This document shows, one piece after another, positions 1 through 9,104 of a stretch of DNA of 35,334 nt. The stretch comes from an uncultured delta proteobacterium (GTDB lineage Bacteria > Myxococcota_A > Polyangia > Haliangiales > Haliangiaceae): contig CAADGB010000273.1 in assembly GCA_900696455.1 (NCBI GenBank), positions 1 through 35,334 of the forward strand, given 5' to 3'. The notes beneath the pieces are model-generated. The model ran no database searches, was not told where the DNA came from, and saw nothing but the letters and a program-made list of their open reading frames with translations. Numbering within the stretch: position 1 is the first letter of the stretch; each line of letters starts with the position of its first letter. The position numbers and the translations under genes are program-made.

Positions 1-2183
1 CCTCCGCCCGCGCCGGCGCCGTCCCCGCCCGCGCCGGCGCCCGTCCCCGACGACGCCGGCCTGGCCGCGACCCTGCGTCCGGCGTCCGGACTGACCGCGG
101 CCGCCGCCGGCTCGCCGCCGCCGAGCTGGCCGCAGGCCCTGCGCAGCGACCTCACCCAGGCCGGGCAGATGGTCGGCACGCCGGCCTACATGGCGCCCGA
201 GTGCTTCGACGGCACCACCGACGTGCGCAGCGAGGTCTTCGCCCTCGGCGTCGTCCTCTACGAGCTGCTGGTCGGGCGGCGGCCGTTCGATCGCGACAGC
301 GCGTTCGCCACGATGGCCGCGATCCAGCTCGACGAGCCCGAGCCCCCGTCGCGGGCCGCGGTGGGCCGCGGCGTCCCGCCCCGGGTCGATCGCGTGGTGG
401 CCCGCGCCCTGGCCAAGGCGCCCGCCGAGCGCTTCGCGGACATGCGGACGATGGCGGCCGCGCTGCGGGCCGCAGCGCGGCCGGTGCCGTGGCGGCCGTG
501 GGCCGCGGCCGGCGGCGCCGCGGCGCTGGTCGCGGGGGCCGCGACGATCTGGGCGCTGCGGGCGCCGCCGCGCGCGGCCCCGCCCCTGCCGCTCGAGGTC
601 ACGACCAGCCGCCGCCTCACCCTCGATCCGGGCTGCGAGGAGTACCCGCGCTTCACCCCGGCCGGCGACGCCGTCATCCTCGACGCCCTGATCGCCGGCG
701 ACTACGACGTGGTGCGGGTGCCGCTCGACGGGGGCCCCCGCCAGCGCCTGACCGACGAGCCGGGCTGGGACTACGCCGCCGCGATCTCCCCCGACGGCGC
801 GCACCTCGCGTACGTCCACGAGGGACCGGAGGGCCGGACCCTGCGCGTGCGCGACCTCGCCGCCGGCGACGCCGCGGCCCCGCGCGACCTCGGTCCGCTG
901 AGCGGCTACCCGGCGTGGTCGCCGGACGGCCGGCTGCTCGTCGGCGACGACCGGGGACGGGTGCTGGCGTGGCGACCGGGCGCCACCGGCGTCGACGAGG
1001 TCGTGCTCGGTCAGCTCCCCGCCGGCGCGCGCGCGTATCACGTCGCGCCGGTCGGCGATCTCGGCGTCGCGGTCCTGTGGTGGACCCACGGCGAGGGCGT
1101 GGCCAGCGGCCTCGGCGAGCTGGCGCGCGACGGCACGCTGCGCGTGATCGAGGAGGCCAGCACCGACTACGAGGGCGGGATGGCGCCGTCGCCGTCGGGG
1201 CGCGGCTACTACGTCACCCGCAAGGGCGCGACCACCGGCAACCAGCTCATGTGGCGGCCGTGGGGCGGCGGCGAGCCGCGGGTGGTGCCGGGCGGACTGT
1301 CGCCGCGGGCCGGGCTCGACGTCGCCCGCGACGGCACGCGCCTGGTGTTCTCGACCTGCACCGATCGCCAGTACGTCGCCCGCCTGCGCGAGGGCGAGGC
1401 CCCGGTCGCGTCCGGCCGCGGCGAGTGGCACGACACCAGTCCGGTGGCCCTGGGCGGCGGGCGCCTGTTCCTGCGCTCCGATCGCCTCGGCGCGCAGCAG
1501 GGCTGGGTGGTGGACGGCGGCGGCGACGAGCCGCGCCCGGTGACGCCGCCCGACAGCCACGGCGCGCTGCCGTCGCCGACGGCCGCCACGTCGTCTACGT
1601 CGCCGACGGCGGGCGCGGCGGCATCGCGATCGCGCCCCTCGACGGCGGCGCCGACCCCGACGCGGCGCGCCGCCTGACCGCGGATCCGTCGGACAGCGCG
1701 CCGGTCGTGACCGGCGACGGCGCGCAGGTCGTGTTCGTGCGCGCCACCGCCGGCAGCCCGCCCCGGCTCCACGCGGTGGCGGTCGGCGGCGGGCCGGCCC
1801 GCGCGCTGGCCGCAGGCGCCCAGCCGGCGGCGTCGCCGGTCGGCGGCACGATCGCGTTCGTGACCACGCCCGACGCCGCCGGCCAGAGCCGCGTCATGCT
1901 GACGACCCTCGACGGCGCCCCGCCGCGCGCGGTCCCCGGCCTCGAGCCGGCGGCCTGGCTTCGCCCGCGCTTCTCGCCCGACGGCGCGCGCCTGCTCGTG
2001 GTCCGCGGCTACCAGGAGGTCGTGGAGGTGATCGTCGACGGCGGCGCGCCGCCGCGGGTGGTGTGGCGCGCGACCACCGAGGGTGTGCTCACCGCCGACT
2101 GGGATCCCGATGGCGACGGCTACCTGCTCGGCCTGGCCGAGTACGACGGCGACGTGTGGCTGGCCGAGGGCCGCTTCCCGTGA
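1..2183 (+). CDS. Ser/Thr protein kinase with C-terminal TolB/WD40-like propeller, 5'-partial and frameshifted
   Basis: A membrane receptor-type Ser/Thr kinase whose N-lobe lies before the window. The open frame runs from base 1 through a Pro/Ala-rich stretch into GTPAYMAPE (from about 172), the end of the activation segment, then the helical C-lobe. A transmembrane helix follows (about 505-565, GGAAALVAGAATIWAL). After it come repeated PD40/TolB-type blades with SPDG motifs (SPDGAHLAY, SPDGRLLVG), expected to be an extracytoplasmic sensor. The frame is lost at 1576-1577, where the text reads SP-TAAT. One extra C there restores SPDGRHVVYVADGG, and the propeller continues in the third frame to TGA at 2181-2183. 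So the gene is either a one-base-deleted pseudogene or carries an assembly error in a short C run. Kinase identity is certain; ligand and targets are unknown. Confidence 0.88.
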   Translation, partial: SARAGAVPARAGARPRRRRPGRDPASGVRTDRGRRRLAAAELAAGPAQRPHPGRADGRHAGLHGARVLRRHHRRAQRGLRPRRRPLRAAGRAAAVRSRQRVRHDGRDPARRARAPVAGRGGPRRPAPGRSRGGPRPGQGARRALRGHADDGGRAAGRSAAGAVAAVGRGRRRRGAGRGGRDDLGAAGAAARGPAPAARGHDQPPPHPRSGLRGVPALHPGRRRRHPRRPDRRRLRRGAGAARRGPPPAPDRRAGLGLRRRDLPRRRAPRVRPRGTGGPDPARARPRRRRRRGPARPRSAERLPGVVAGRPAARRRRPGTGAGVATGRHRRRRGRARSAPRRRARVSRRAGRRSRRRGPVVDPRRGRGQRPRRAGARRHAARDRGGQHRLRGRDGAVAVGARLLRHPQGRDHRQPAHVAAVGRRRAAGGAGRTVAAGRARRRPRRHAPGVLDLHRSPVRRPPARGRGPGRVRPRRVARHQSGGPGRRAPVPALRSPRRAAGLGGGRRRRRAAPGDAARQPRRAAVADGRHVVYVADGGRGGIAIAPLDGGADPDAARRLTADPSDSAPVVTGDGAQVVFVRATAGSPPRLHAVAVGGGPARALAAGAQPAASPVGGTIAFVTTPDAAGQSRVMLTTLDGAPPRAVPGLEPAAWLRPRFSPDGARLLVVRGYQEVVEVIVDGGAPPRVVWRATTEGVLTADWDPDGDGYLLGLAEYDGDVWLAEGRFP

Positions 2184-2229
2184 GCGCGGGCGCCGCCGCC
2201 GCGCGGCGGTGCGACCCCGACGTCCCGAC

Positions 2230-2259
2230 CTGACAGGCCGTGACACCGCGGCCGGTCAG
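2230..2259 (+). terminator. Candidate stem-loop terminator after the kinase
   Basis: Arms 2230-2240 and 2249-2259 pair over 11 bp with one mismatch around an 8-nt loop, and are followed by ATCCTTT. It lies 47 bp after the kinase stop and before the next start. The U-tract is short, so intrinsic termination is only plausible. Confidence 0.35.
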
Positions 2260-2291
2260 ATCCTTTGGCCGGTCCGTGCGTGGTAGGGCCC

Positions 2292-3326
2292 ATGCGGAAC
2301 GTCCTCGCCTGCTCGCTCGCCACCACCCTCGCGCTCGCGCTGATCGTCCCCGCCGCCGCGCGCGCCGACCAGCCCGACGTCGTCGACGTCGTCGACGCCA
2401 CCGCCGGCGCGCCCGCCGACGACACCGACGAGGCCGCCCCCGCGGTCGAGCGCGCGCCCGCGCCGGCGATCGAGCGCGACCCCTCGCCCGACGTCGTCCT
2501 GGGTGGTCGCGCCGAGCACATGCAGACCATCGGCGGCTCGATCGACCGGCGCGCCTACGCCCACGACTGGCTGGTGGCACCGCCGGGCTGGAACCTGGGC
2601 GGCGAGATGCGCTTCGTCACCGCCGCCAGCTCGCTGACCGGCGAGCGCATCGCGATGACCGACATGGCCATCCTCCGCCTGCGCAGCCGGTGGACCGCCA
2701 CCCGGCGCGTCGAGCTGGCGGGCACGATCGATCTCCTGGCCAAGCAGCTCGACACCAGCGACGAGCCCATCCCGCAGGGCGGCTCGCTCGCCGCCAAGGT
2801 CGCCACCGGCCGCACCGTCGCCCTCGGCGCCTCGATCGCCGGCGGGCCCACCCTGGGCGGCGGCGGCTACTGGGGCAGCGCCGGCACCGGCGCGGTCCAT
2901 CGCTCGCGGATCGAGCGCTTCATCGCCTTCCAGGTCGGCGGCGGCGCGCTGGCGACGGTGGTCGAGCAGGATCGCATGCCGCGGCGCTGGCAGGCCGACG
3001 CCGTCCTCTCCAGCGAGCTGGTGTTCCACACCCCGCGCGGCGAGTGGGCGATGTGGGGCGGCGTCGAGATGGCGTTCCCGGTCGTCCACGCCGAGGCCAT
3101 CGCGCCGTCCAGCCGCCTCGATCTCACCGTGGGCACGGTCTTCGCCGCCGTCCGCGACTGGGACCTCTACGCCGAGCTCACCTTCCGCGACCGCGGCACG
3201 ACGATGATGCCCGAGACGGTCCTACCCATCGTCGACGGCGGCTTCGATCAGCGCCAGATCGTCGTCGGCATCGCGCGCCGCTTCACGCCGGCCCGGGGCA
3301 CCACCCGGTGGGCGCTCGCCCAGTAG
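2292..3326 (+). CDS. Exported, probably outer-membrane beta-barrel-like protein
   Basis: A 344-residue protein of unknown function. ATG 2292 is chosen because it opens directly on a good signal peptide (MRNVLACSLATTLALAL...) ending AAARA before Asp. The upstream TTG 2265 would add nine residues before it. The first about 50 mature residues are acidic and Ala/Pro-rich (DVVDVVDATAG...), like a periplasmic linker. The rest alternates polar and hydrophobic residues in short strands with Gly/aromatic turns and ends with strand-like IVVGIARRF, consistent with an outer-membrane barrel. No catalytic motif is visible. It is convergent with the pseudouridine synthase, with only 9 bp between stop codons. 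Barrel assignment is inferred from residue pattern only. Confidence 0.75.
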   Translation: MRNVLACSLATTLALALIVPAAARADQPDVVDVVDATAGAPADDTDEAAPAVERAPAPAIERDPSPDVVLGGRAEHMQTIGGSIDRRAYAHDWLVAPPGWNLGGEMRFVTAASSLTGERIAMTDMAILRLRSRWTATRRVELAGTIDLLAKQLDTSDEPIPQGGSLAAKVATGRTVALGASIAGGPTLGGGGYWGSAGTGAVHRSRIERFIAFQVGGGALATVVEQDRMPRRWQADAVLSSELVFHTPRGEWAMWGGVEMAFPVVHAEAIAPSSRLDLTVGTVFAAVRDWDLYAELTFRDRGTTMMPETVLPIVDGGFDQRQIVVGIARRFTPARGTTRWALAQ

Positions 3327-3335
3327 GGTGGCCGG

Positions 3336-5015
3336 TCAGAACGGCGCCGGCCGCTCGAACGCGAGGCGCTGGCCGGTCCGGGGGTGGGTGAAGGCGAGGG
3401 CCTCGGCGTGGAGCTGGAGCCGCCCGCCGTCGTGGACGTCGCGGCCGTAGAGGCGATCGCCGACGATCGGCGCGTCGAGCCCGGCCGGGTGGGCGGCGTG
3501 GACCCGGAGCTGGTGGGTGCGACCGGTGTGCGGGGTGAGCGCGACCCGGGTGCGGGGCCGGCCCGCGACCGCGGTCCGGGCCACGACCTGCCACGCCGTC
3601 ACCGCCGCCTTGCCGTGCACCGGATCGTGGAGCTGGCGCGGCCGGTCGTCGAGGTCGACCCGCAGCGCCAGCTCGCTCGTGCCGCGCTCGCCGCGGACCT
3701 CGCCGTCGAGCCAGGCCGCGTAGCGCTTGGCGACCTCGCGCCGGGCGAACTGCCGCTGCAGCGCGGCGTGGGTGGCGGCGTCACGCGCGACCAGCATGAG
3801 GCCCGAGGTGTCGAGGTCGAGCCGGTGCACGATCCGAGGACCGGACGCGTCCGGATCGCGGCGCCGCAGGCGGGTCAGCACCGAGCCGCGCAGGAGCCCG
3901 CTCCGCCCCGGCACCGCCAGCAGCCCGCACGGCTTGTCGACCACCACCAGCCAGGCGTCGGCGTGGACCACCGCCGGCTCGTGGTCGGCCACCGGCGCCG
4001 CGCCGTACTGCGGCGCCGGCTCGACCGCGAGGCCGTCGAGCATGTGGGCCAGGAGCGGCCCGCACTTGCCGCGGCACGCCGGGTAGAAGGCGCCGTCGCG
4101 GCGATCGCCGGTCCGCGGCGGCGCGCCGCACCAGACCTCGGCCAGCGCCAGCGGGCGGAGGCCAGCGCGGAAGGCGTGGGCCAGGAGCTTGGGCGCGGCG
4201 CAGTCGCCGGCGCCGCCCGGCGGCTCGGCGGGAGCGAACAGCTCGCGCAGCGGCCGCCGCGCCCCGGTCGCCGCCGGCACGACGTAGGCGTCGTGGATCG
4301 CGACCAGCAGCTCGCGCGAGCGGGCCGCGCGCGCGGCCTCGAGCGCCTCCCGCGCGCGCACCACGGCGTCGACCCGCGCCACCGCCGCCGCGCGCCGCGC
4401 CCGCTGTGCCGCCTCGAGCCGACGGTGGTCGGCGCGATCGCCCTGGCTGGCGCGAGCCAGGGCGGCGAGCGCCTCCTGCCGCGCGCGCTCCGGCGGGGGC
4501 ACCGCGGCGAGCCGGGCCCGCTCGGCGTGGCGCGCGGCCCGCCGCCGCTGGTGGTCGTCGGCCAGCGCCGCGCGCGCCGCCGCGTGCTCGCGCTCGAGGT
4601 CGGCCAGGGCGGCGTCGGCCGCGGCCCGCTCGTCGCTCGCGGCGAGCGCGTCGATCGCGCGCGCCATCGCGCGCAGCTCGTCCTCGCCGTCGCGCCACAC
4701 CGCGTCGCGGGCGCGCTCGTCGAACAGCGGCGGCACGAAGCCGTCGACGTGCCAGCGGCCGCCCACCATCCCCGAGAAGCCGCGGAGGAAGCCGACCCGG
4801 CCGTCAGCGGCGGCCACCACCAGGACGCCGAGCATCTTGCCGCCGCCGGGCTGGTCGAGCCCCCACGCGCCCGCGGTCGCCGCGAGCTGCGCCCGCAGCG
4901 CGGCCGCCGCGCGCCGCGCCAGCGGGTGGACGCCGTGGTCGAACGGGCTCGGCATGCGCGCCGGCAGCTCGGCCGCGGCCGGCTGGGGATCGAACCAGGT
5001 GACGAGCGAGGGCAC
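3336..5015 (-). CDS. RluA-family pseudouridine synthase with long coiled-coil N-terminal extension
   Basis: A 559-residue enzyme expected to isomerise uridine to pseudouridine in structured RNA (rRNA or tRNA). The C-terminal about 210 residues form the catalytic domain. HRLDLDTSGLML (about 397-408) carries the catalytic Asp of the family motif HRLDxxTSG, and LTPHTGRTHQLRVH and PIVGDRLYG are further RluA blocks. Typical RluA enzymes are 220-330 residues. Here about 340 extra residues precede the domain: a globular start, an Ala/Arg/Glu-rich coiled coil (about 112-236), and a segment with Cys272, 296, 314 and 318 that might bind a metal. The GTG start at 5015 is supported by a TATGGT box 8 nt upstream. 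The RNA target cannot be read from sequence. Confidence 0.9.
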   Translation of the reverse strand: MPSLVTWFDPQPAAAELPARMPSPFDHGVHPLARRAAAALRAQLAATAGAWGLDQPGGGKMLGVLVVAAADGRVGFLRGFSGMVGGRWHVDGFVPPLFDERARDAVWRDGEDELRAMARAIDALAASDERAAADAALADLEREHAAARAALADDHQRRRAARHAERARLAAVPPPERARQEALAALARASQGDRADHRRLEAAQRARRAAAVARVDAVVRAREALEAARAARSRELLVAIHDAYVVPAATGARRPLRELFAPAEPPGGAGDCAAPKLLAHAFRAGLRPLALAEVWCGAPPRTGDRRDGAFYPACRGKCGPLLAHMLDGLAVEPAPQYGAAPVADHEPAVVHADAWLVVVDKPCGLLAVPGRSGLLRGSVLTRLRRRDPDASGPRIVHRLDLDTSGLMLVARDAATHAALQRQFARREVAKRYAAWLDGEVRGERGTSELALRVDLDDRPRQLHDPVHGKAAVTAWQVVARTAVAGRPRTRVALTPHTGRTHQLRVHAAHPAGLDAPIVGDRLYGRDVHDGGRLQLHAEALAFTHPRTGQRLAFERPAPF

Positions 5016-5023
5016 GCGCCCCG

Positions 5024-5029
5024 ACCATA
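5024..5029 (-). promoter_or_regulatory. -10-like box (TATGGT) for the pseudouridine synthase
   Basis: Read on the minus strand, TATGGT is followed by 8 nt and then the GTG start at 5015. No Shine-Dalgarno fits in that space, which suggests a leaderless mRNA. No clear -35 box was seen. Confidence 0.5.
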
Positions 5030-5082
5030 GGGCCCGCGCCCGGGGAAGGCCATCGACGATCGGATGCGGGCGGGACCGTCCC

Positions 5083-5138
5083 CCGTTCGCCCGGAGGTAC
5101 GCGAAGCGAGCCGAGCTCGGCTGACTCAGGGCGGAAGG
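5083..5138. repeat. REP-like palindromic element, copy 1
   Basis: It begins CCGTTCGCCC and ends CTCAGGGCGGAAGG, which are approximately reverse-complementary ends. Inside is a perfect 14-bp palindrome AGCCGAGCTCGGCT (5109-5122). The ends match an element of almost the same length at 21427-21481, indicating a dispersed family. Confidence 0.45.
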
Positions 5139-5241
5139 GCCGTCTCCCTCGCTCGCGGCGGCGAGGACCGGCGGGGATCGTCCTGAGGTGGCGACGCCTC
5201 ATGACCACGCCCGGGATCGGACGACGCGCCGGCCCGGCGAG

Positions 5242-5258
5242 GGTGACGGACCGTCACC
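5242..5258. promoter_or_regulatory. Inverted repeat upstream of the sigma54 activator
   Basis: Perfect 8-bp arms GGTGACGG / CCGTCACC around one base. The half-site GTGACG recurs in the inverted repeat at 5472-5494, so the two could be operator sites, perhaps autoregulatory. The binding protein is unknown. Confidence 0.4.
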
Positions 5259-5394
5259 GGTCCGGCCTCACGACCGCCGCCCGGGTCCGCGACGTCGACC
5301 GCGAGGTTCGGCTTGCGCAGGTCGCACCGCTCCTGCGCAACCCGCCCAGGCGCGGCCGCGCGGATCTCGCTCGCTCGCATGCTGCCCACGGTTG

Positions 5395-5400
5395 TATGCT
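5395..5400 (+). promoter_or_regulatory. -10-like box (TATGCT) for the sigma54 activator
   Basis: TATGCT lies 70 nt before ATG 5471. The surrounding bases are less GC-rich than the neighbourhood. If used, the leader would be about 60-65 nt and would contain the 5472-5494 hairpin only at its end. Confidence 0.35.
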
Positions 5401-5470
5401 CGGCGGCTACGCCAACCTGTGATGAGCGGTGAGCCCATCGAACCTGACACCTCCCACCGGCCTCCCCAAG

Positions 5471-7276
<1,806 letters not shown>

Positions 7277-7369
7277 CCCACCGAGCGGGTGGACGTGCGT
7301 GCCGCGACGCGGCCTCGGGCCGCGTCCGTCGCGGCGCCACCGCCGCCGCCGCCGGGCCCCGTCGCGGCG

Positions 7370-7918
7370 CTACCGCCGCCGCCGCGGCGCGGTCGCCGCG
7401 TCGAGTCGCGCGCTCACGGCCGCCGGCAGCCCGCGCAGGCCGCGCGCCGCGGCGCCCTCGGCGCCGAGGAGGATCTCCAGCGTCCGCGCCAGCCGGTCGA
7501 GGCCGCGCTCGAGGATCGCGGCGGCCTCGGGATCGCCCTCGACGGCCTCGGCGAACTCGGCCCAGGTCTCGCCGCAGGCCAGCAGCGGCGCCTGGAGGCG
7601 GTCGCGCGCCTGCCGCGCCCGGCGATCGTGGGCCTCGTCGTCGTCGATGCGCTCGATCGTCACCAGCGTCGCGCCGAAGGCCTCGAGCATGTCGGGGCCG
7701 TGATCGCCGTGGTAGCGCATGAGCCGGCGCACGCCGGCCCGCGGATCGTCGATGCCGGCCTCGGCCACCTCGCACAGCCGGTCGAGGTGAGCGGCCAGCC
7801 GGCGGTCGGGCTCGACCGGCGCGTCGCCGCGGCAGGCGCCGCAGGCGCCGCCGCGCACGACGATCACGGCGAGGACGACGATCGAGCCCAGCTTCCACCA
7901 CGAGACGCGACGAGCCAT
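7370..7918 (-). CDS. Small membrane-anchored or exported hypothetical protein
   Basis: An 182-residue protein I do not recognise. The start is firm: ATG 7918 follows a strong Shine-Dalgarno GGAGGG with 6-nt spacing, and TAGATT (minus strand, 7945-7940) sits where a -10 box would. The N-terminus has a positive patch and one hydrophobic helix (WWKLGSIVVLAVIVV) followed by GGACGACRGD, so it is either an N-terminal anchor or a signal peptide with nearby cysteines. The remainder is helical, charged and Ala/Arg/Glu-rich, with one internal Cys (LACGETW) and no catalytic motif. It is convergent with the sigma54 activator and divergent from the Gly-tetrad protein, with which it shares a 240-bp intergenic space. 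Function unknown. Confidence 0.75.
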   Translation of the reverse strand: MARRVSWWKLGSIVVLAVIVVRGGACGACRGDAPVEPDRRLAAHLDRLCEVAEAGIDDPRAGVRRLMRYHGDHGPDMLEAFGATLVTIERIDDDEAHDRRARQARDRLQAPLLACGETWAEFAEAVEGDPEAAAILERGLDRLARTLEILLGAEGAAARGLRGLPAAVSARLDAATAPRRRR

Positions 7919-7924
7919 GACGAT

Positions 7925-7945
7925 CCCTCCGGGGCGTCGAATCTA
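7925..7945 (-). promoter_or_regulatory. Promoter -10-like box and ribosome binding site for the small anchored protein
   Basis: On the minus strand TAGATT (7945-7940) is followed by GGAGGG (7930-7925) and, 6 nt later, ATG 7918. This is one of the few genes in the window with a clear Shine-Dalgarno, unlike the leaderless-looking genes. Confidence 0.55.
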
Positions 7946-8158
7946 CGACGGCCGGGCGCGCGGTGCCACCCAGCGCTCCGGCCGCGGGCGCCCCCCCCCA
8001 GGCACGTCGCGCCGCCGGCGCGCGTCCGCGCCGCGGCCGCGCGGCCACCCGGCTGTGCCCGGCGGGCGACGCTGGCGCTGCGATGCCACACCGCGGCCAC
8101 GCCATTTCCAGCGCTTGGCGGCCCGCTCGCTGGCGCCGCGGTTGCATTGCTGGAGCCC

Positions 8159-9070
8159 GTGTCCCGCCTCGTCGCCTTCGCCCTCGCGGCGCTGATCGCC
8201 ACCCTCGGCGCCGGCTGTGATCGACTCGACTGCTTCGACGGCGGCCCGCTCGAGGCCGCCTATCGCGACGGCGAGGCCGCCGCCCGCGCGGAGAACGACG
8301 CCGCGTTCGCGCGCGGTCGCCAGGACGGCCTGGCGGCGACCCGCGACGACGGTCTCCGCGAGGGCTGGGACGACGGCTACCGCGAAGGCCACGCCACCGG
8401 CTACGCCGAGCGCTACCCCGACGGCTACGCCGCCGGCTGGGACGACGGCTCGGTCGGCGCGTCGAGCGCGGGCTGCGCGGCGGGCGCCGCCGCCGGCGAC
8501 GCCGACGGCTGGAGCCAGGGCTGGGACGCCGGCTACGGCGACGGCTGGAGCGCGGCCTGGGAGGTCGGCTGGTACGACGGCTGGGAGGACGGCGCCGCCG
8601 CGTGCCCCGGCGCCGGCGCGCGGGACGACGACGGCGGGCTGGCGCGGCGGGCCGACGGCTCGCCCGGCGAGGAGGAGGACGATGGCGACCGCGGCGCCGG
8701 CGCCGATCCGGACGACCTGCGCACGTGCGCGCGCCGCGGCCACGCCGCCGCCATCGATCCCACCGCCTACGCGCGCGGCGTCGCCGCCGGCAAGCGCGAC
8801 AACCCCGACTACCAGGCCGGCTACCGCGAGGCCTACCCGCGGGGCCACGCCGCCGGGCTCGGCCCGGGTCGCGACGCCGGCTGGCGCGACGGCTACGATC
8901 AGGGCCGGAGCGACGGCTGGGCCGCGGGCTACGACGCCGGCTACGCGAGCTGCTACGAGGACGTGTGGGGTCGCGCCCACGCCGCGGGCTACGACGCCGG
9001 CTACGGCGCGGGCTGGCGCGACGGCTACGACGACGGCTACGACGACGGCCACGATCAGGCCTGCGCCTGA
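8159..9070 (+). CDS. Exported protein made of Gly-aromatic-x-x tetrad repeats
   Basis: A 303-residue protein with a hydrophobic signal sequence (SRLVAFALAALIATLGAGC). Cys20 could be a lipidation site, but the lipobox is non-ideal (GAG before C). The mature part is dominated by tetrads: Gly every fourth residue, usually followed by Tyr, Trp or His, then x-x. Tracts run at about 65-97, 117-145 and 221-297. The last keeps exact register for about 20 units, with only Ala, Cys or Val replacing a few Gly. An acidic low-complexity linker (about 155-188) separates the halves. The pattern recalls the deca-GX3 motif of Yae1/Lto1 proteins but is longer, aromatic-rich and exported, so homology is not claimed. 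GTG 8159 is chosen because GGAG precedes it and the signal peptide follows; TTG 8147 is an alternative. Confidence 0.8.
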   Translation: MSRLVAFALAALIATLGAGCDRLDCFDGGPLEAAYRDGEAAARAENDAAFARGRQDGLAATRDDGLREGWDDGYREGHATGYAERYPDGYAAGWDDGSVGASSAGCAAGAAAGDADGWSQGWDAGYGDGWSAAWEVGWYDGWEDGAAACPGAGARDDDGGLARRADGSPGEEEDDGDRGAGADPDDLRTCARRGHAAAIDPTAYARGVAAGKRDNPDYQAGYREAYPRGHAAGLGPGRDAGWRDGYDQGRSDGWAAGYDAGYASCYEDVWGRAHAAGYDAGYGAGWRDGYDDGYDDGHDQACA

Positions 9071-9092
9071 GCCGGGGCCGGCCCCCCTGGGG

Positions 9093-9098
9093 TAGGAT
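9093..9098 (+). promoter_or_regulatory. -10-like box (TAGGAT) for the GHKL operon
   Basis: TAGGAT is followed by 6 nt and then GTG 9105. There is no room for a ribosome binding site. An out-of-frame ATG at 9109 is not used. Confidence 0.45.
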
Positions 9099-9104
9099 GC
9101 CGGC

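Larger units (their letters stand above)
5016..5470. other. Divergent intergenic region between pseudouridine synthase and sigma54 activator
   Basis: No convincing gene. It holds the TATGGT box (5024-5029), a REP-like element (5083-5138), a GTGACG/CGTCAC inverted repeat (5242-5258) and a TATGCT box (5395-5400). A short ATG ORF at 5201-5422 encodes an Arg-rich peptide with no recognisable features and is not called. Confidence 0.6.

Noticed and set aside
2265-2291. TTG start extending the exported protein by nine residues
   Set aside because: It would put nine residues ahead of a well-formed signal peptide, and no ribosome site precedes it.
5314-5332. Possible sigma54 (-24/-12) promoter TCGCACC-N4-CTGC
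   Set aside because: Only the -12 GC and part of the -24 match; the -24 GG is CG. A TATGCT box lies closer to the gene.
5201-5422. 73-codon ATG ORF in the 5016-5470 intergenic region
   Set aside because: Arg-rich, no domain, poorly spaced ribosome site, and it ends within the leader of the real gene.
5429-5470. GTG 5429 start of the sigma54 activator
   Set aside because: Three of 14 codons end in A or T, unlike the near-total GC3 of the rest of the gene; ATG 5471 is preferred, though not proven.
7991-7999. Nine-C run as a phase-variable tract
   Set aside because: It lies between genes and not at a spacing that would plainly control either promoter; one allele cannot show variation.
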